Part shown: positions 12,467 to 23,614 of the stretch, in pieces | How positions within the stretch are numbered: the first letter of the stretch is position 1 | Layout of the letters: each line of letters begins with the position of its first letter | DNA from: Microplitis mediator | Lineage: Eukaryota > Arthropoda > Insecta > Hymenoptera > Braconidae | DNA: 64,000 nucleotides | Assembly (NCBI RefSeq): GCF_029852145.1 | Contig: NC_079969.1 | Coordinates: 12,246,465-12,310,464, forward strand | Direction of reading: 5' to 3' | The notes under the pieces: model-generated | Told to the model about the DNA's origin: nothing | The model's input: the letters and a program-made list of their open reading frames with translations, nothing else | The model's database searches: none | Position numbers and translations under genes: made by a program

Positions 12467-13357
12467 TTATTCAAAATTGTAGAGGCTTTGAATGTTTTGG
12501 GTATTCAAATCAATTCTTTTGAAAACTTCTTTAAACTGTTTGTTAATATGGGACATGATGAAGTTTTTGAAACTGTTTAATATTTCATTAAGACCTTGGA
12601 GATTTGGTTGTGAGGTTGGGCCATCTTGTGCTCGTTGATCTGGGGTTGTAGTATTTGGGTGATGCTGAAGGTGAGCATCGGTACCTCTTCTAGTAGTGTT
12701 AGCATATGAGATGTTAGGATTTACTAACCTACTGATGCTGTTAATTTTATTGGCTTTGTGTTGTCTTCTTATTGATGTAGCTAATTTCTTTTGCCCATTT
12801 GCAAATTTCATGTATGGACATCCAGCATATGAAGCAGGGTGTCCATGTTCACCGCAGTTGGAGCATTTAGTAAGTTCCGGTTTGCTACCTTTGGCAACTG
12901 GGCAGTCTTCGTCCTTCTCGTGATTTTGAGCACATCTTACGCAGCGAGGTTCATAATTACAGTTGCTGCTTGCGTGTCCAACTTGTTGGCATCGAGCACA
13001 TTGGAAAATTTTTTTTCTCCTCAGTCTTTCCCATTTGATTGGTTGGTTCAGCAGTCTTTTTTGTCTGGTGAGGTTAGCAGTCTTACTCTCGTTTGAGCAT
13101 TGAACTTAAAAATGATAAAAACTTTTATCAGTTTTTTTAAACTCTAATTTACTTACTTTAGTAATTATAATATCAGGTATTTGGAGGTCCTTAATTGCAT
13201 CTATCACATTATCAACTTCAAAACCACCACGTATTCCTTTCAATACTAGTGTCTTTGGTTTCTCGTCTCTTGGCGTAAACGTGTAGAATTCCATTTTATT
13301 TGTTTTAAGTACTTCTTTAATTATCACAAAAGTGTCTTTGGTATTAGCGTAAACGTT
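12467..13357 (-). pseudogene. LINE ORF1 (gag-like, three zinc knuckles), one nonsense codon
   Basis: The minus-strand frame starts without its own N-terminus (PRDEKPKTLVLKGIRGG near the beginning), as in jockey gag proteins. It continues through an in-frame TAA at 13106..13108 and then reads CARCQQVGHASSNC, CVRCAQNHEKDEDC and CSNCGEHGHPASYAGC, three CCHC-type knuckles. It ends in a hydrophilic C-terminus just before ORF2. It would bind element RNA in the ribonucleoprotein. The stop and the missing start make it non-functional here. Confidence 0.8.
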
Positions 13358-13362
13358 CCGAA

Positions 13363-13545
13363 TGCGTGTGGTGGCCGAGCGGGCTAAAGTACATGACTTA
13401 AGCTACTCTCAATCGAAGGGTCGGCAGTTCGAGTCCCATCATGCGTTAAAAAAAAATAAAATTCCTTCTTTACCGAGGGTAAAAAAATAGCATTTAATCC
13501 TCCAGAGGAATTACATGAAGTCGTACAAAGGGATAATAAATAATT
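13363..13545 (+). repeat. SINE with a tRNA-Leu-like head
   Basis: The head (13363..13447) contains GTGGCCGAGCGGGCTAAAG as A-box region, a Leu-like anticodon loop CTTAAGC, a long variable arm and the B box AGTTCGAGTCC. The flanking sequence does not form an acceptor stem, and a non-tRNA body with an A-rich start follows to about 13545. It abuts the 5' end of the LINE. Confidence 0.6.
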
Positions 13546-15822
13546 TTTTTAAACAAGAAAAATTATTTATTGAAAAACCAAGATTAGGATTATTGTTTCT
13601 ATTATAATATTATTATTAATTTTATTATTATTATCTTTGAATCAATAAATATAGGATCTCAATATTGCCCCTAAATCTCGATGAAAACTAAGCAGATCCA
13701 GGGTTAAATGATTAAGAAATCACAGTAATATTACTGTCAATTCACAGCGATATTATTGTGATTTCACGAAGAATCTATAGTAAGACTGCTGTGAAATCAC
13801 TGTATGATCACGGTATTATTAATGAGAAAGCATGACTGAAGCACTGCAGATCCAGCATAAACTGATAGTGAAATCACTGTAAATACACAGTAATACTACT
13901 GTCAACTTACAGCTATACTACTGTAAATTGACTGTTATGCTATTGTGATTCTACTATGAATCGATGGTGAAATCATCATAAAATTACCATCGGATGATAA
14001 TTATCACACAGTAAGCAAATGGCACAAAGTTACAGTGATTTCACTGTCATTTCACTATGGGTTCACTATCTTTCTACTATGATTTCACCGAAATTTCACC
14101 ATGATTTCGGAGTAATCCCGAGTCCGCGAGGGCAAGCTATGAGCATTGTTATGTTTCATAGATTGGTTAGATAATATCAATTGTATACATTACAATTACA
14201 AATGTATTGTTTTTTTTTGTAATTATATAATTTCGTTTTTGTGTAGATATGTCCAATGTCACACGAGGTTTATGAAAAACTGCAGAGCTCGAGGTGTAAC
14301 AAACCGAGGGCCACCGGTTACTTTGTTGAAAAAACATAATCATTCTAAAAATTTTGATTTACAGCCTATATATGACTTTAAACAAGAACTTTATAAAATT
14401 GTAACATCAAGTTTTCGAGATTTAAGAAGTATTTACGATGAGCTATGTGTTAAGTAGATATTTTTAATTTTATTATATTTGAATACAAAAATCTCGACTG
14501 TATCATTAAATCTTTGTTATTATGTTATTATTTTTCTTTTAATATTAATACAAAATACAGACACCAAAAGGATCCTCTCTTGTGCCATTTTGTCGCATAG
14601 AGAGAGTAATGCAACAGTGGCGGAGAAAAATTTGCCCACCGACCCCTGGTTCACTTGGTGAATATTATTTACGATTAAAATTGGATCGTTGGCAATATTT
14701 ATATCGATCTCAGAACAGTAATTTAACTGTTGCTAATGTTTATGGCAGAGATGGTTCGATTGCCACAGTTTTTATTGACCCTGATTTATTACAAAATATT
14801 CACACAACTAATTTATACATGGATGCGACTTACAAAGTTTGCCCATCCGATCCAAAAAATTCAATCTATCAATTTTTTACAATTTTGGCGTCAATAAATA
14901 ACGTGGTATGATAAATTATAATTATTATAAAAAGATTATATCTAAATAGTTTATTATTAAAATTATGTACTTTCAGATTTTGCCTGTCGCCTGGAGCCTC
15001 ATGTCGAGGAAATCAACGGCGTGTTATGTAGCTGTCATTGAGCGTTTTTAGTTTTTTACTCAACATGTTACTGTTTTATCTCACATGACAGATTTTGAAG
15101 CAGGTCTTCGAAAAGCATTACGAGAGTCATATCCCAATGCAACCGCTCAAAGTTGTTATTTTCATTTTGTACAAGTAAGTTCTATCAGTTGTTTATCGAT
15201 TATTTTTATTTATTAGTAATACCGTTTTATGAAATGTTTAGTTATAATAAATTTATAAAAACTGATCAAGGTTCATTATTTTCAGGCCATTATTAAAAAA
15301 GCCAAAGAGTTAGGTATATTAAAAAAAATAGAAAACTGGGAAGACGGAAAAAAATTTTTTAGAAAGATACTTGCTCTAGCACTGCTACCAAGTGGTGATA
15401 TTTTACAAGCATTTCATTGGTTACTCCAAATACATACTCCTTTCTATCATATTTTCAAAAACTTTCTCGACTATTTCATAGATTATTGGTTACTAAAAAT
15501 TACACCAGCAGGATTTAGTGTCTATAGATTAAAAATTAAAACTAACAACTATACCGAATCATATCATCGAAGACTCAACAAGTTTTTCGGCTTACATTCA
15601 TCACTTTGGCAATTTACCTGTAAGAAGTTACTTATGTTATTATTAATAAGCAATTTAAGTTATTTTAGCTATTGCTCCATTACAAAACTTTAATTTTTAT
15701 GTTAAGTGAACCTCCGACGCCTTCATGAAATCACAAAAATTGAAGTATAATCGTTATTACTATTGCAACCTGTACGAAGAGAGACACGACCGAAAGATTT
15801 ACTTCGAGCTCAATTGCTGGAC

Positions 15823-16705
15823 CCCTTGTAGGAAAAAAAAAAAAATTGATAACCGGGCCAGTCTTGGCACAATACTGGGCTACCGAGGCTCGGCCTCCCA
15901 AGGTTGGTCCGAGATCCGACCAACGTTCAAGTGACGAGTCTTGGTTTGCTAGTCTTGGGCCAAGATTCAGCCAATGCTCAAGTGACAAGCCTTGGTTTGC
16001 CAGTCTTGGGACAAGGTTCAGCCAATACTCAAGTGACAAGCCTTGGGCCAAGATTCAGCCAATGCTCGAGTGACAAGCCTTGGTTTGCCAGTCTTGGGAC
16101 AAGGTTCAGCCAATACTAAAGTGACATGCCTTGGTTTGCCAGTCTTGGGACAAGGTTCAGCCAATGCTCAAGTGACAAGCATTCGTTTGCCAGTCTTGGG
16201 ACAAGGTTCAGCCATTATACAAGTGGCAAGCCTTGGTTTACCAGTCTAAATAACAAATGGTACCTAAAGACCCCTGGCTTTTGTGAATAGCGTAACAGCT
16301 TAGTGGATAAGACGCTTGCCTAGCAATCATGAAGGACCAGGTTCGAGACCCAGCAAATGCAAAACAAAAATGAGTTTCATCGATCCACCTGATTTCTCTG
16401 TGTACAAATTTATTTCCATATGTTACCATCACGCACATGTCTACTAGTATTTTTTTTTTTTAATTTATTTTTAATAAGCTAGGTGCTTATTTAGCAACAG
16501 TCTTGGCACAATACTGGCTCTCGATATTGGGCCAATACTTAGATGCAGTCTTGGCACAACACTGTCACTCAAGCTTGGCTGGGTGTTATCATTTCGATGC
16601 TTAGACAGACTTGGGCCAAGCTTGGATTTCAAACTTTCCCCAGAGTTAATAAGTCTTGCGCCAAGCCTCGGCCAAGCTTGGGCCTATTGTTTCTTCCTAT
16701 AAGGG
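15823..16705. mobile_element. CCCTTGTAGG element, copy A
   Basis: The ends are CCCTTGTAGGAAAAAA and TTTCTTCCTATAAGGG, flanked by AC on both sides. The interior has tandem units of about 50 bases with CCAGTCTTGGGACAAGG, a tRNA-like stretch, and a second set of CTTGGGCCAAG motifs. A second complete copy is at 51690..52529 with TA duplications. The insertion interrupts the C-terminal frame of the MULE-type gene. Confidence 0.8.
16288..16356 (+). repeat. tRNA-like SINE head inside element copy A
   Basis: The A-box-like stretch AGCTTAGTGGATAAGACG and the B box GGTTCGAGACC are spaced as in a tRNA. The same insertion occurs in copy B at about 52066, so the SINE was present before the two copies separated. 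Confidence 0.6.
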
Positions 16706-17017
16706 ACAGGGCATGGGAATTATATGATTTTGATGTGTTAGACATTCCACATTTTCTTGAACTTGCTGAATATATATCACCTGTGTTGGCCGATGGAAAT
16801 ATATAAATAAGTATCGAGGATGTAGATAATTTTATTCATATTCCCATTTACAGATACGGTTAGTATCAACACTTAAATTTTAAGATAAACATATATAGCA
16901 AAATAGTTTCCATTTCTTGAATTGACCTTCTTTATAGTTGCAGTCGCTGAGGATAATTATGTGGCTATTAATAATGATGAAGCGAACCATGTGCAGCATA
17001 TACTCTTCATCCAATAA

Positions 17018-17880
17018 AATTAGAAAATTTCATTAAGAAAAAAGAGCTTGGAAATTGAGTGAAAAATAACTTTGTCTCAAAAAAAACTATGTTAAATTGC
17101 TACTGAAGAACGTCTACAGTTAAAATGCCTTTTGTGCAACGAGTCAGTGCAGAACTTTGCTTGTGTATTAGAAATAATAACGTAAATATGATCACAATTG
17201 CATAAGTATGTTTTTGAACAACAAAAATATATATTGAAATTTTATTTATTAATTATATTGACATTCAGTAAAATACTTCATTTTTTAAATTATGCTTTTT
17301 TAAGTAACTAAAAATTATATGAAAAAAATTATAATAAAATTGTTTTGTGTGTAATTTTCATTATAATATCTTTATTTCTAATAAAAAATTGAGTTTAATC
17401 AAATTTTACAAGCTTATATTTTAATTACTCATATTCAATTATAATATATTTAATTAAGCACTATAATTTAGTTAGAACAACAATATGTTGACAATGAATT
17501 AATAAATTTTTTTCTTAAATTTAAATTTGCAGATATTTTTGCTTCTTTAATAGTAGATTTCTGTTTGAAGAAAAATTTATACCGTGTTACTTACTTATCA
17601 ACAATCGCAAAAAGCTGTCGATAAAGAAGTAATTAACTTAACTAACAAAATAGGTCACTTAAAGGACTAAATATTTCGGACGATTTTTCAATTTCTTAAT
17701 TTTTTTCTCGAGTAATTTTTATTTCTACCAAATTTTTTTTCGTTCTAATAAACATATCGGATAATATTTTCATCTTCAAACTTTTGTCCATCACTTTTTA
17801 TTTCGCTCTTGTATATTTCTCGGTTAATTTTCTTTTCATGTAAACTATACTGCCGTCACATTATTCATAGCCAGACGTTT
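17018..17880. other. AT-rich sequence, nothing recognised
   Basis: No frame, RNA gene or inverted repeat is visible. It is probably the 3' flank of the MULE-type gene. Confidence 0.4.
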
Positions 17881-17884
17881 CTGG

Positions 17885-17990
17885 CGCCCAAAAAAATCTC
17901 AAAATTTACCAGGAAGCCTTTTTTGAGGGGTACTAAAAAATATCAAAAAATTAAGAAAATCGGAAAAAACAATTTTTGAAACCATCCAAT
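17885..17990. repeat. Fragment of the GAGCTC dispersed repeat
   Basis: The sequence around TTTACCAGGAAGCCTTTTTT is the inverse of part of the copy at 1160..1240. Confidence 0.5.
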
Positions 17991-18055
17991 TTGGCGTGGA
18001 ATGCCCCTTACATATGGTGTTTTTAAATATAGTGAAACCTAAATTTACAATTATA

Positions 18056-18915
18056 CCCAGTGAACACAATTATGTCAATCTGACGTCAGAATGATGTCAG
18101 CTACGTCATGATTTACGTCAGATGTAAGTCATATATGAGTGACATATGACTCATAATTTCTCACTTCCTCTGCCCTGTTATGACAAAACGACGTATCTCA
18201 AGATACGCTGTTTTGTCGTAACAAAGCTAAAAACGTTTATTTAGTGTCATTTAATAATAGGGTATCATCAAAATTTTACTAATTTAATTAATTATGCCAA
18301 TAATATTGATCAAATGTACGTATAAAAGAAATGAAAAAAAAAAACGTATCTTTTTTGCATTGGAAATTTAATTCTTCGAGTTAAAGTGTTTTCCCTGATG
18401 AAAATTTTTCGGACTTTTGTCAGAAAAAGTCTTTAGAACTCTGAAAAAGTCTTTAGAACTCTAGAACTGAGTTTTTTAGACAGAAGTCCGAAAAATTTTC
18501 ACCAGGGTTGTCATAACAATTTCATCTATTTATCAAAATAAGCATTAGTTTCTTACGATACAAAAAACGTATCTCGAGTTACAGCGTTTTGTCATATCAG
18601 AAATTAATCTTTCTGTTAAGTTGTACTCAAATTCTGTTAAAACTTTAAACGCTATTTTCTCGAAACTATAATTTTTGAGATACGTCGTTTTGTCATGACA
18701 GGGCAGTCCTGACGTTAGATTTTTACGTAAGATAGATGGCGTAAATATGACCTCCGATTGAGATCATCATGACTTAACTGACGTCAGATTGACATCAATC
18801 TGATGTCATAGAGGAATAAAGTTGCTACCAAATTCTTACAAAAATATGACGTCCAGCTAACGTACTTGTCATTTAGTTGACGTCAAGGTGACATAAATTT
18901 AATCTAAAAATAGTG
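18056..18915. mobile_element. CCCAGTGAAC element, right end lost, with two nested elements
   Basis: The left end, CCCAGTGAACACA after TA, matches the complete element at 21028, and the body shares its GACGTCA-like motifs. The right terminus is missing. Inside it lies an inverted-repeat element at 18173..18703 (ends CCCTGTTATGACAAAACG / TTTTGTCATGACAGGG). That in turn holds one at 18393..18507 (CCCTGATGAAAATTTTTC / GAAAAATTTTCACCAGGG) flanked by TT on both sides. Confidence 0.65.
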
Positions 18916-18919
18916 ATGA

Positions 18920-19769
18920 CCTTTAGAACAAGTAGTTAATCGTGTTCATGAAGAAGATGCTTTGCCATTAAAAAATCATTTCGTTCCATCATATCCACTG
19001 ATTAAAAAATTAGATAATGGTAAAATTAATTTTTTAGAGTTTAATGGTTTCACCTTGAATTTAGAAAGAAATCAAAATTGTTGTTTACTATCAACCCAGA
19101 TAGCAAAATGACATCTTGATGAGTTCTGAATGAGTTCCTATTTATGATTTGGACGTCTCATCAACATCTTAAAGAAGTCTTTGAGAAGTTCTCAAGATGT
19201 CGAATGAGCCATCTAGCGAACTCAGTAAGACGTCTTTAAAAAGAGTTCTCAAAGATTTCTTTTTTCTGACTTCGCAAATAAGACTTCAGTATAAATTTAC
19301 CACGACGTCTTTAAGAGGCTCCTAATTTTGAATTCATAAAGAAGTTTAAAAAAGAATACATTTAGTCGTCACAAAACTGACGTCTTATTTATGGAGTCTT
19401 CAAGAACTCTTAAAAATGATACCTTTAAGAAGTCATTATAAGACTTCTTGAGGACGCCTTCAAAAGGACGTCGTAAATCAGTCATTCCGACTTGAATGCT
19501 GTCTGGGAAATAATCATATTTTAATGTCTAATCACATAAATGTTACCAATGATCAAATAACAATTCAAGGCGAACATTTTTCTAAATTTCATTCGCTATT
19601 TGTAAAACCCTGTGACTCTAAAGATTTAAATATTTATTGAGTAAAAAAGCGTATTAATCCAGAATTGATAACTGTAACAACGGACGTTGTAAAGTCGAAA
19701 TGTTTATATTTTCCATATGTTAATAGTGAATATTTTGTGACTGTACTTTTTGTACAATATAATAATTGA
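18920..19769 (+). pseudogene. C-terminal relic of a CACTA/EnSpm-like transposase gene
   Basis: The frame begins LEQVVNRVHEED and NHFVPSYPLIKKLDNGK, is broken by a 413-base element, and resumes at NNHILMSNHINVTNDQ, HSLFVKPCDSKDLN and CLYFPYVNSEYFV before stopping at 19767..19769. This resembles the C-terminal region of animal EnSpm-type transposases, judged by eye. One in-frame TGA (19638..19640) lies between NIY and VKKRIN. Removing the element with one AA rejoins CCLLS to NNHIL in frame. The catalytic part is not present here. Confidence 0.55.
19095..19507. mobile_element. CCCAGATAGC short inverted-repeat element
   Basis: The ends are CCCAGATAGCAAAATGAC and TTGAATGCTGTCTGGG, flanked by AA on both sides. 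The interior repeats AAGACGTC/GACTTCTT-like motifs in both orientations. It lies in the transposase relic. Confidence 0.75.
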
Positions 19770-21025
19770 TTTTGAAATTAGTTTATACAGTTTATTTATA
19801 TAATATTCCTATTCTTTTCAACGTTAAAAGTATATTTAATGCTTGCATTGAAAGATAGTTTGTGGTAACTAAAATTTGGACACTACAAATAATAATAAAA
19901 ATTAATAAATTTTACATGAAATTACACTATCGATTATTAAATCGATATATAATATAAAATAGTATAATATATAGTATAAAGTACCGTTTATTAACATAAA
20001 AATACCGTTTATTTTTTATGCAGTCATGACATTAATATTACCTCAGTTGTATGTAAGAGAATGACCTGAAGCTAATGCTTAAGTATGACGTTTATCGTAC
20101 ATCAATTTCACGTAAAAATATGAGCCGTTTCTTATGTAAGCATATGGCGGTATTATTATACCACTTTTGCGTCAGAATATGACTTGTAATTTATGTACTA
20201 ATGCAGAATGAAAAAGATATTAGTAATTTTTGTCGTATTTGTTATAGTTAATGAGGTATTTTGATTTTAAAAACAAAAAAAAATTTTTTTCTTCAATTTT
20301 TATAAATAATTGCAAAAAAATTATATAATTAATTAAGTTAGAGCTTTAGCTCGGCTATAAATTTGTTGAGTAGCTAATTTTGAAAAAATAAAGTTTAGAT
20401 GAATTTGTTGTATCTGCAATAGTTTATAAGTAATATTAATAATAAATAAAGAAAAGCAGGCGCGAAAGGTAAGTTTGAATATATGAAAGAACTTAAAATT
20501 AAATAAAAAATCGAAAAATCAATTTTTTTACAAAAGCTGATACTGGGCTGTTTTTGTTGTATTTTTTAGAGTAAAAAAAAAAATATAAATAAAAAATCCA
20601 ATTGTTTATTGTATAAACAATTAAAATTTAAATAAAAATAAAAAATTTTTTTAGACATCAAAGAGCAAGATAAATAATGATTTTAGAAATAAAAATGGTT
20701 TCTTAATTTTCATAACGAGTGGTAAAAAAAAATAGTTAATTAACAAAGGCGTTTTCAAGTAATAAAGAAATTTTTTTAAGAAACGGTTTTTTTTTTAAAC
20801 CATAATTTTCATTAAAGATTATGTTATAAAAAAAAATTTTTTAATTATCTTATAAACAACGCATTTTTTTATAACAACTTTTTAAACAATATGGGATAAA
20901 AATTATTAAAAATCATTTTTAAGTAGCTTATGATCATAAGAAAACGGACCAATAGCAATATTATGAAAAAAGTATTTTTTTCAATGTTTAATCGAGGTTG
21001 ATAATTTTTTACTTAAGTAAATTGT
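19770..21025. other. AT-rich sequence with weak TATGAC motif array
   Basis: No gene is seen. Around 20030..20220 there are AATATGAC/GTCATA-like motifs reminiscent of the TGACGTCA element family, but no ends can be placed. Confidence 0.35.
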
Positions 21026-21027
21026 TA

Positions 21028-22423
21028 CCCAGTGAACACATGACCTTATTTTGACGTCATACGTAGGTCATAGCAATGTCACGACATCTGATGTAAATTT
21101 GATGTCAATCTGACGTTCTATATGACTTTAATATGATGTAAAGCTTGTGACATCATATTGATGTAAGCATGACTCTTGTACGATGTCACAGTTATGACTT
21201 ATGTATTACGTACATTTGACATAGAATCTACATCACATTGTTATGTAGTAATAAAGTCATTATCCGTATATCATAATGACGTAATTTTAAAATCATACAT
21301 TTATGTCAGTAGCAAAGTCACGGTTATACGTAATGTGGATGTCACTCTTAAATCATATCTTTACATCAGTGACAAGTCAGTATTTTACGCAATGCTGATG
21401 TAATGTCCGAGTCATAGTTTTTTATCATCTATTTATTGAAATAAAACAATCATAGAATGAATTTTCAAACATGTGTAAATGTGTAAAAATAACAACTTAA
21501 CGTCGAACATTTTTGGGGTCAAAGTAATCGATCAACTCGGTAATAGATCATTCAGACGTTTTAGATTAAAACATTAGCGTGAGCATAAAAAAATTAACTT
21601 TATTTTTTTAAATGATATATCGAAAATATCATTTAGGATGACAAAGAAAATGTAACAACAGTTTGAACTCTTTTGCTATTATGATTTTAAAGTTTAGTAT
21701 CACAATTTTTCAATAGATTGAATTTCATACGATTTTGTGAAATTATTCAATGTTTCGCAAAATTTTATATAAGATTTTTTAAATTTCACATCACAACAAA
21801 AAATTAAAAAATTTGATGAAACTTAATGAAATTTTATACAATTATCATTGAGGTCGACAAATATTGCTTCTATAAAATTTCATATAAGTTCATGGAGTTT
21901 TTTAAATTTTGTAAAAATCCATCACGAAAACTTATTAACTCTGTCTTTTCCGGCATTTCACTCTAAATACATCAATTAAGCACGAGATTTGAACTCTCGT
22001 GATGTGGACCAGTGAGCAACGTTCAGGACTCCCAGCCAAGAGGAGCCGTGTTCGAACCCAGCAGACGACCAAGATTTTTTCATCATTTAACGTTATCTAA
22101 TCTTGTTTCAGAATTCACAACGCGTTCGCGCGGTAATAATCAAATCAAAAATTCGGTATTTCATTTTAATTTTTTCTTTTTCAAAATATTTTTTCCAAAT
22201 TGATAATTTTGACATCACCCATATGTCATATTGACGTCATGGAAGGTCACACAGACATCACATTTACATCATGCATACGTCATTAGTTTTACATCATAAT
22301 CTTACGTAAAAAAGTGGGAAATAATGAGTCACACCTGACTCACTCGTGACTTATATCTTACGTAAATGATGACATAGCGTAACGTCACTCTGACGTCAAA
22401 TTTACGTCAATGTGTTTACTGGG
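21028..22423. mobile_element. CCCAGTGAACACA element with TGACGTCA motif arrays
   Basis: The ends are CCCAGTGAACACA and TGTGTTTACTGGG, with TA on both sides (21026..21027 and 22424..22425). The two subterminal regions consist of dozens of TGACGTCA/TACGTCA-like motifs in both orientations. The centre is AT-rich and contains a tRNA-like SINE head. There is no coding capacity. Confidence 0.85.
22003..22070 (+). repeat. tRNA-derived SINE head
   Basis: GGACCAGTGAGCAACG as A-box region and GTGTTCGAACCC as B box stand at tRNA spacing. The cloverleaf is imperfect, and the unit lies inside a transposon. Confidence 0.5.
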
Positions 22424-22734
22424 TAATAACAAAGTGAAAATTAACAATTTTCTAATTTTTCCAACGGTAATCTATTCTATAGCCTTTGTAAAATAGCTCC
22501 ATTAAAGGAAAAAAATCCAAAATTAATAGTTTACCAATTATGGCACTTTCAATGTTAATGTTCGTGCTACAGAAAATTGTCAATTAATTAATGGATAACT
22601 AATTGAAAAATCGCTATAAAAATTTTTGATCGCCGGATTATTGTTCATTGATCTATCCTGTAGGTGCTTGAATTTTTTCATTTCTTAATTTTCATATTTA
22701 ATAAGTAAAAATAATATTTTTTTATTAAAGGTCC

Positions 22735-23345
22735 GAAGTGGGCGGAGCTTACGCAAGCGAGAGTTCCCGTTTTCGGCCGTATTTTCAACCCCCTAGAAAA
22801 ATTATAAACATTGGTCCTAGAGTTTGGGGAGGTAGGACTTTTTTTTAGGAAATTTCTTCCTTTTTTTGGATCTTTTTTCAGATTTCAAAAATTTTGAATA
22901 CTTTTTGAGATATTCGCAAAAAACAAAACCCGTTTTTTTTTTTTACTAAATTGCTTATAACTTTTGTAATTTTTGCAAGCCCCACTCCAAATTTGGAAAA
23001 AGTTTCTAGATGCGATGACAAATCGAATGACACCTCGATCATAATTTTCCGAGGCTAAGAAAAAACTTTGACCAGCAAGGCACATCTTGACTAGACTATT
23101 CGCGCCCAGAGCCCAGCAGAATCTTCACCGAGTTTTTTAACATCATTTACCTCACTTCAATAGTTTAAACATTAATGATCATTAACTCTACTAGGTTAAT
23201 AACAATAAATTTTTTTCAACTTCTCTCTAAGAAAATTGTAAATTTTCAAAAATTCGGGAATTTATTGTTTTTACCCCAATTTTCGAAAATCGAATTTTCA
23301 TCAGATATCGAAGTTTTGAGGTCTTAGGAAGCTATTCTGACTATT
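22735..23345. repeat. Dispersed repeat (GGGCGGAGCTTACGCAAGCG type)
   Basis: This GC-richer block contains GGGCGGAGCTTACGC and is followed by the element part ending AGGAAGCTATTCTGACTATTT. The same junction recurs at 47380. No convincing protein is encoded. Confidence 0.45.
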
Positions 23346-23362
23346 TTCAGAATGATGTCCAA

Positions 23363-23614
<252 letters not shown>

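Larger units (their letters stand above)
9053..13357 (-). mobile_element. Jockey-like non-LTR retrotransposon, 5' truncated
   Basis: The element holds a gag-like first frame with zinc knuckles and a complete endonuclease-reverse transcriptase second frame on the minus strand. The first frame has no proper start before homology ends near 13357, where a SINE head begins, so the 5' end is missing. The 3' end is not exact: I see no clear A-tail or target duplication, and the 3' untranslated part may continue into the AT-rich DNA below 9050. Confidence 0.75.
7526..14132. mobile_element. 6.6-kb CCCTCGCGG inverted-repeat element
   Basis: The left end reads CCCTCGCGGATTCGGGGTTA and the right end is its near-perfect inverse, CCCGAGTCCGCGAGGG. 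Both subterminal regions (7526..8060 and 13690..14132) are arrays of CACTGTGAAATCAC-like motifs in both orientations. The middle, 8060-9050, is AT-rich DNA with no gene. A LINE and a SINE head fill the rest. Small relatives with the same ends occur at 28663, 56252 and, truncated, at 43258. The target duplication is not clear in this copy. Confidence 0.75.
7150..17017 (+). pseudogene. FLYWCH zinc finger / MULE transposase gene, disrupted
   Basis: Exons at 7150..7241, 14247..14448, 14561..14905, 14977..15174 and 15286..15619 join in frame. The first two rebuild a FLYWCH finger (YDGHCYTRRHD, then YVQCHTRF, CRARGVT and KKHNHSK). Exons 3-5 give a MULE transposase domain that still has its core residues: YMDATYK, MTDFEAGLR, SCYFHF and NNYTESYHRRL. 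A TAG stop lies in frame at 15049..15051. Frame breaks follow 15620. An 880-base element (15823..16705) cuts the C-terminal part, and removing it with one AC rejoins LLD to RAWELYDFDVLD. Another in-frame stop is at 16804..16806. The tail runs to 16858 and continues at 16938..17017. The first intron is 7 kb because a large element sits in it. The first intron falls at the same place in the FLYWCH finger as in the divergent gene, so the two are paralogues. Confidence 0.75.

Noticed and set aside
15725..16249. Overlapping frames on both strands with repeated LGQGSAN-like units
   Set aside because: They come from tandem units of the CCCTTGTAGG element and are not conserved between copies A and B.
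21028..22423. TGACGTCA clusters as a bZIP-responsive enhancer
   Set aside because: The motif fills the arms of a transposon symmetrically and its copies recur elsewhere, so I treat it first as element structure.
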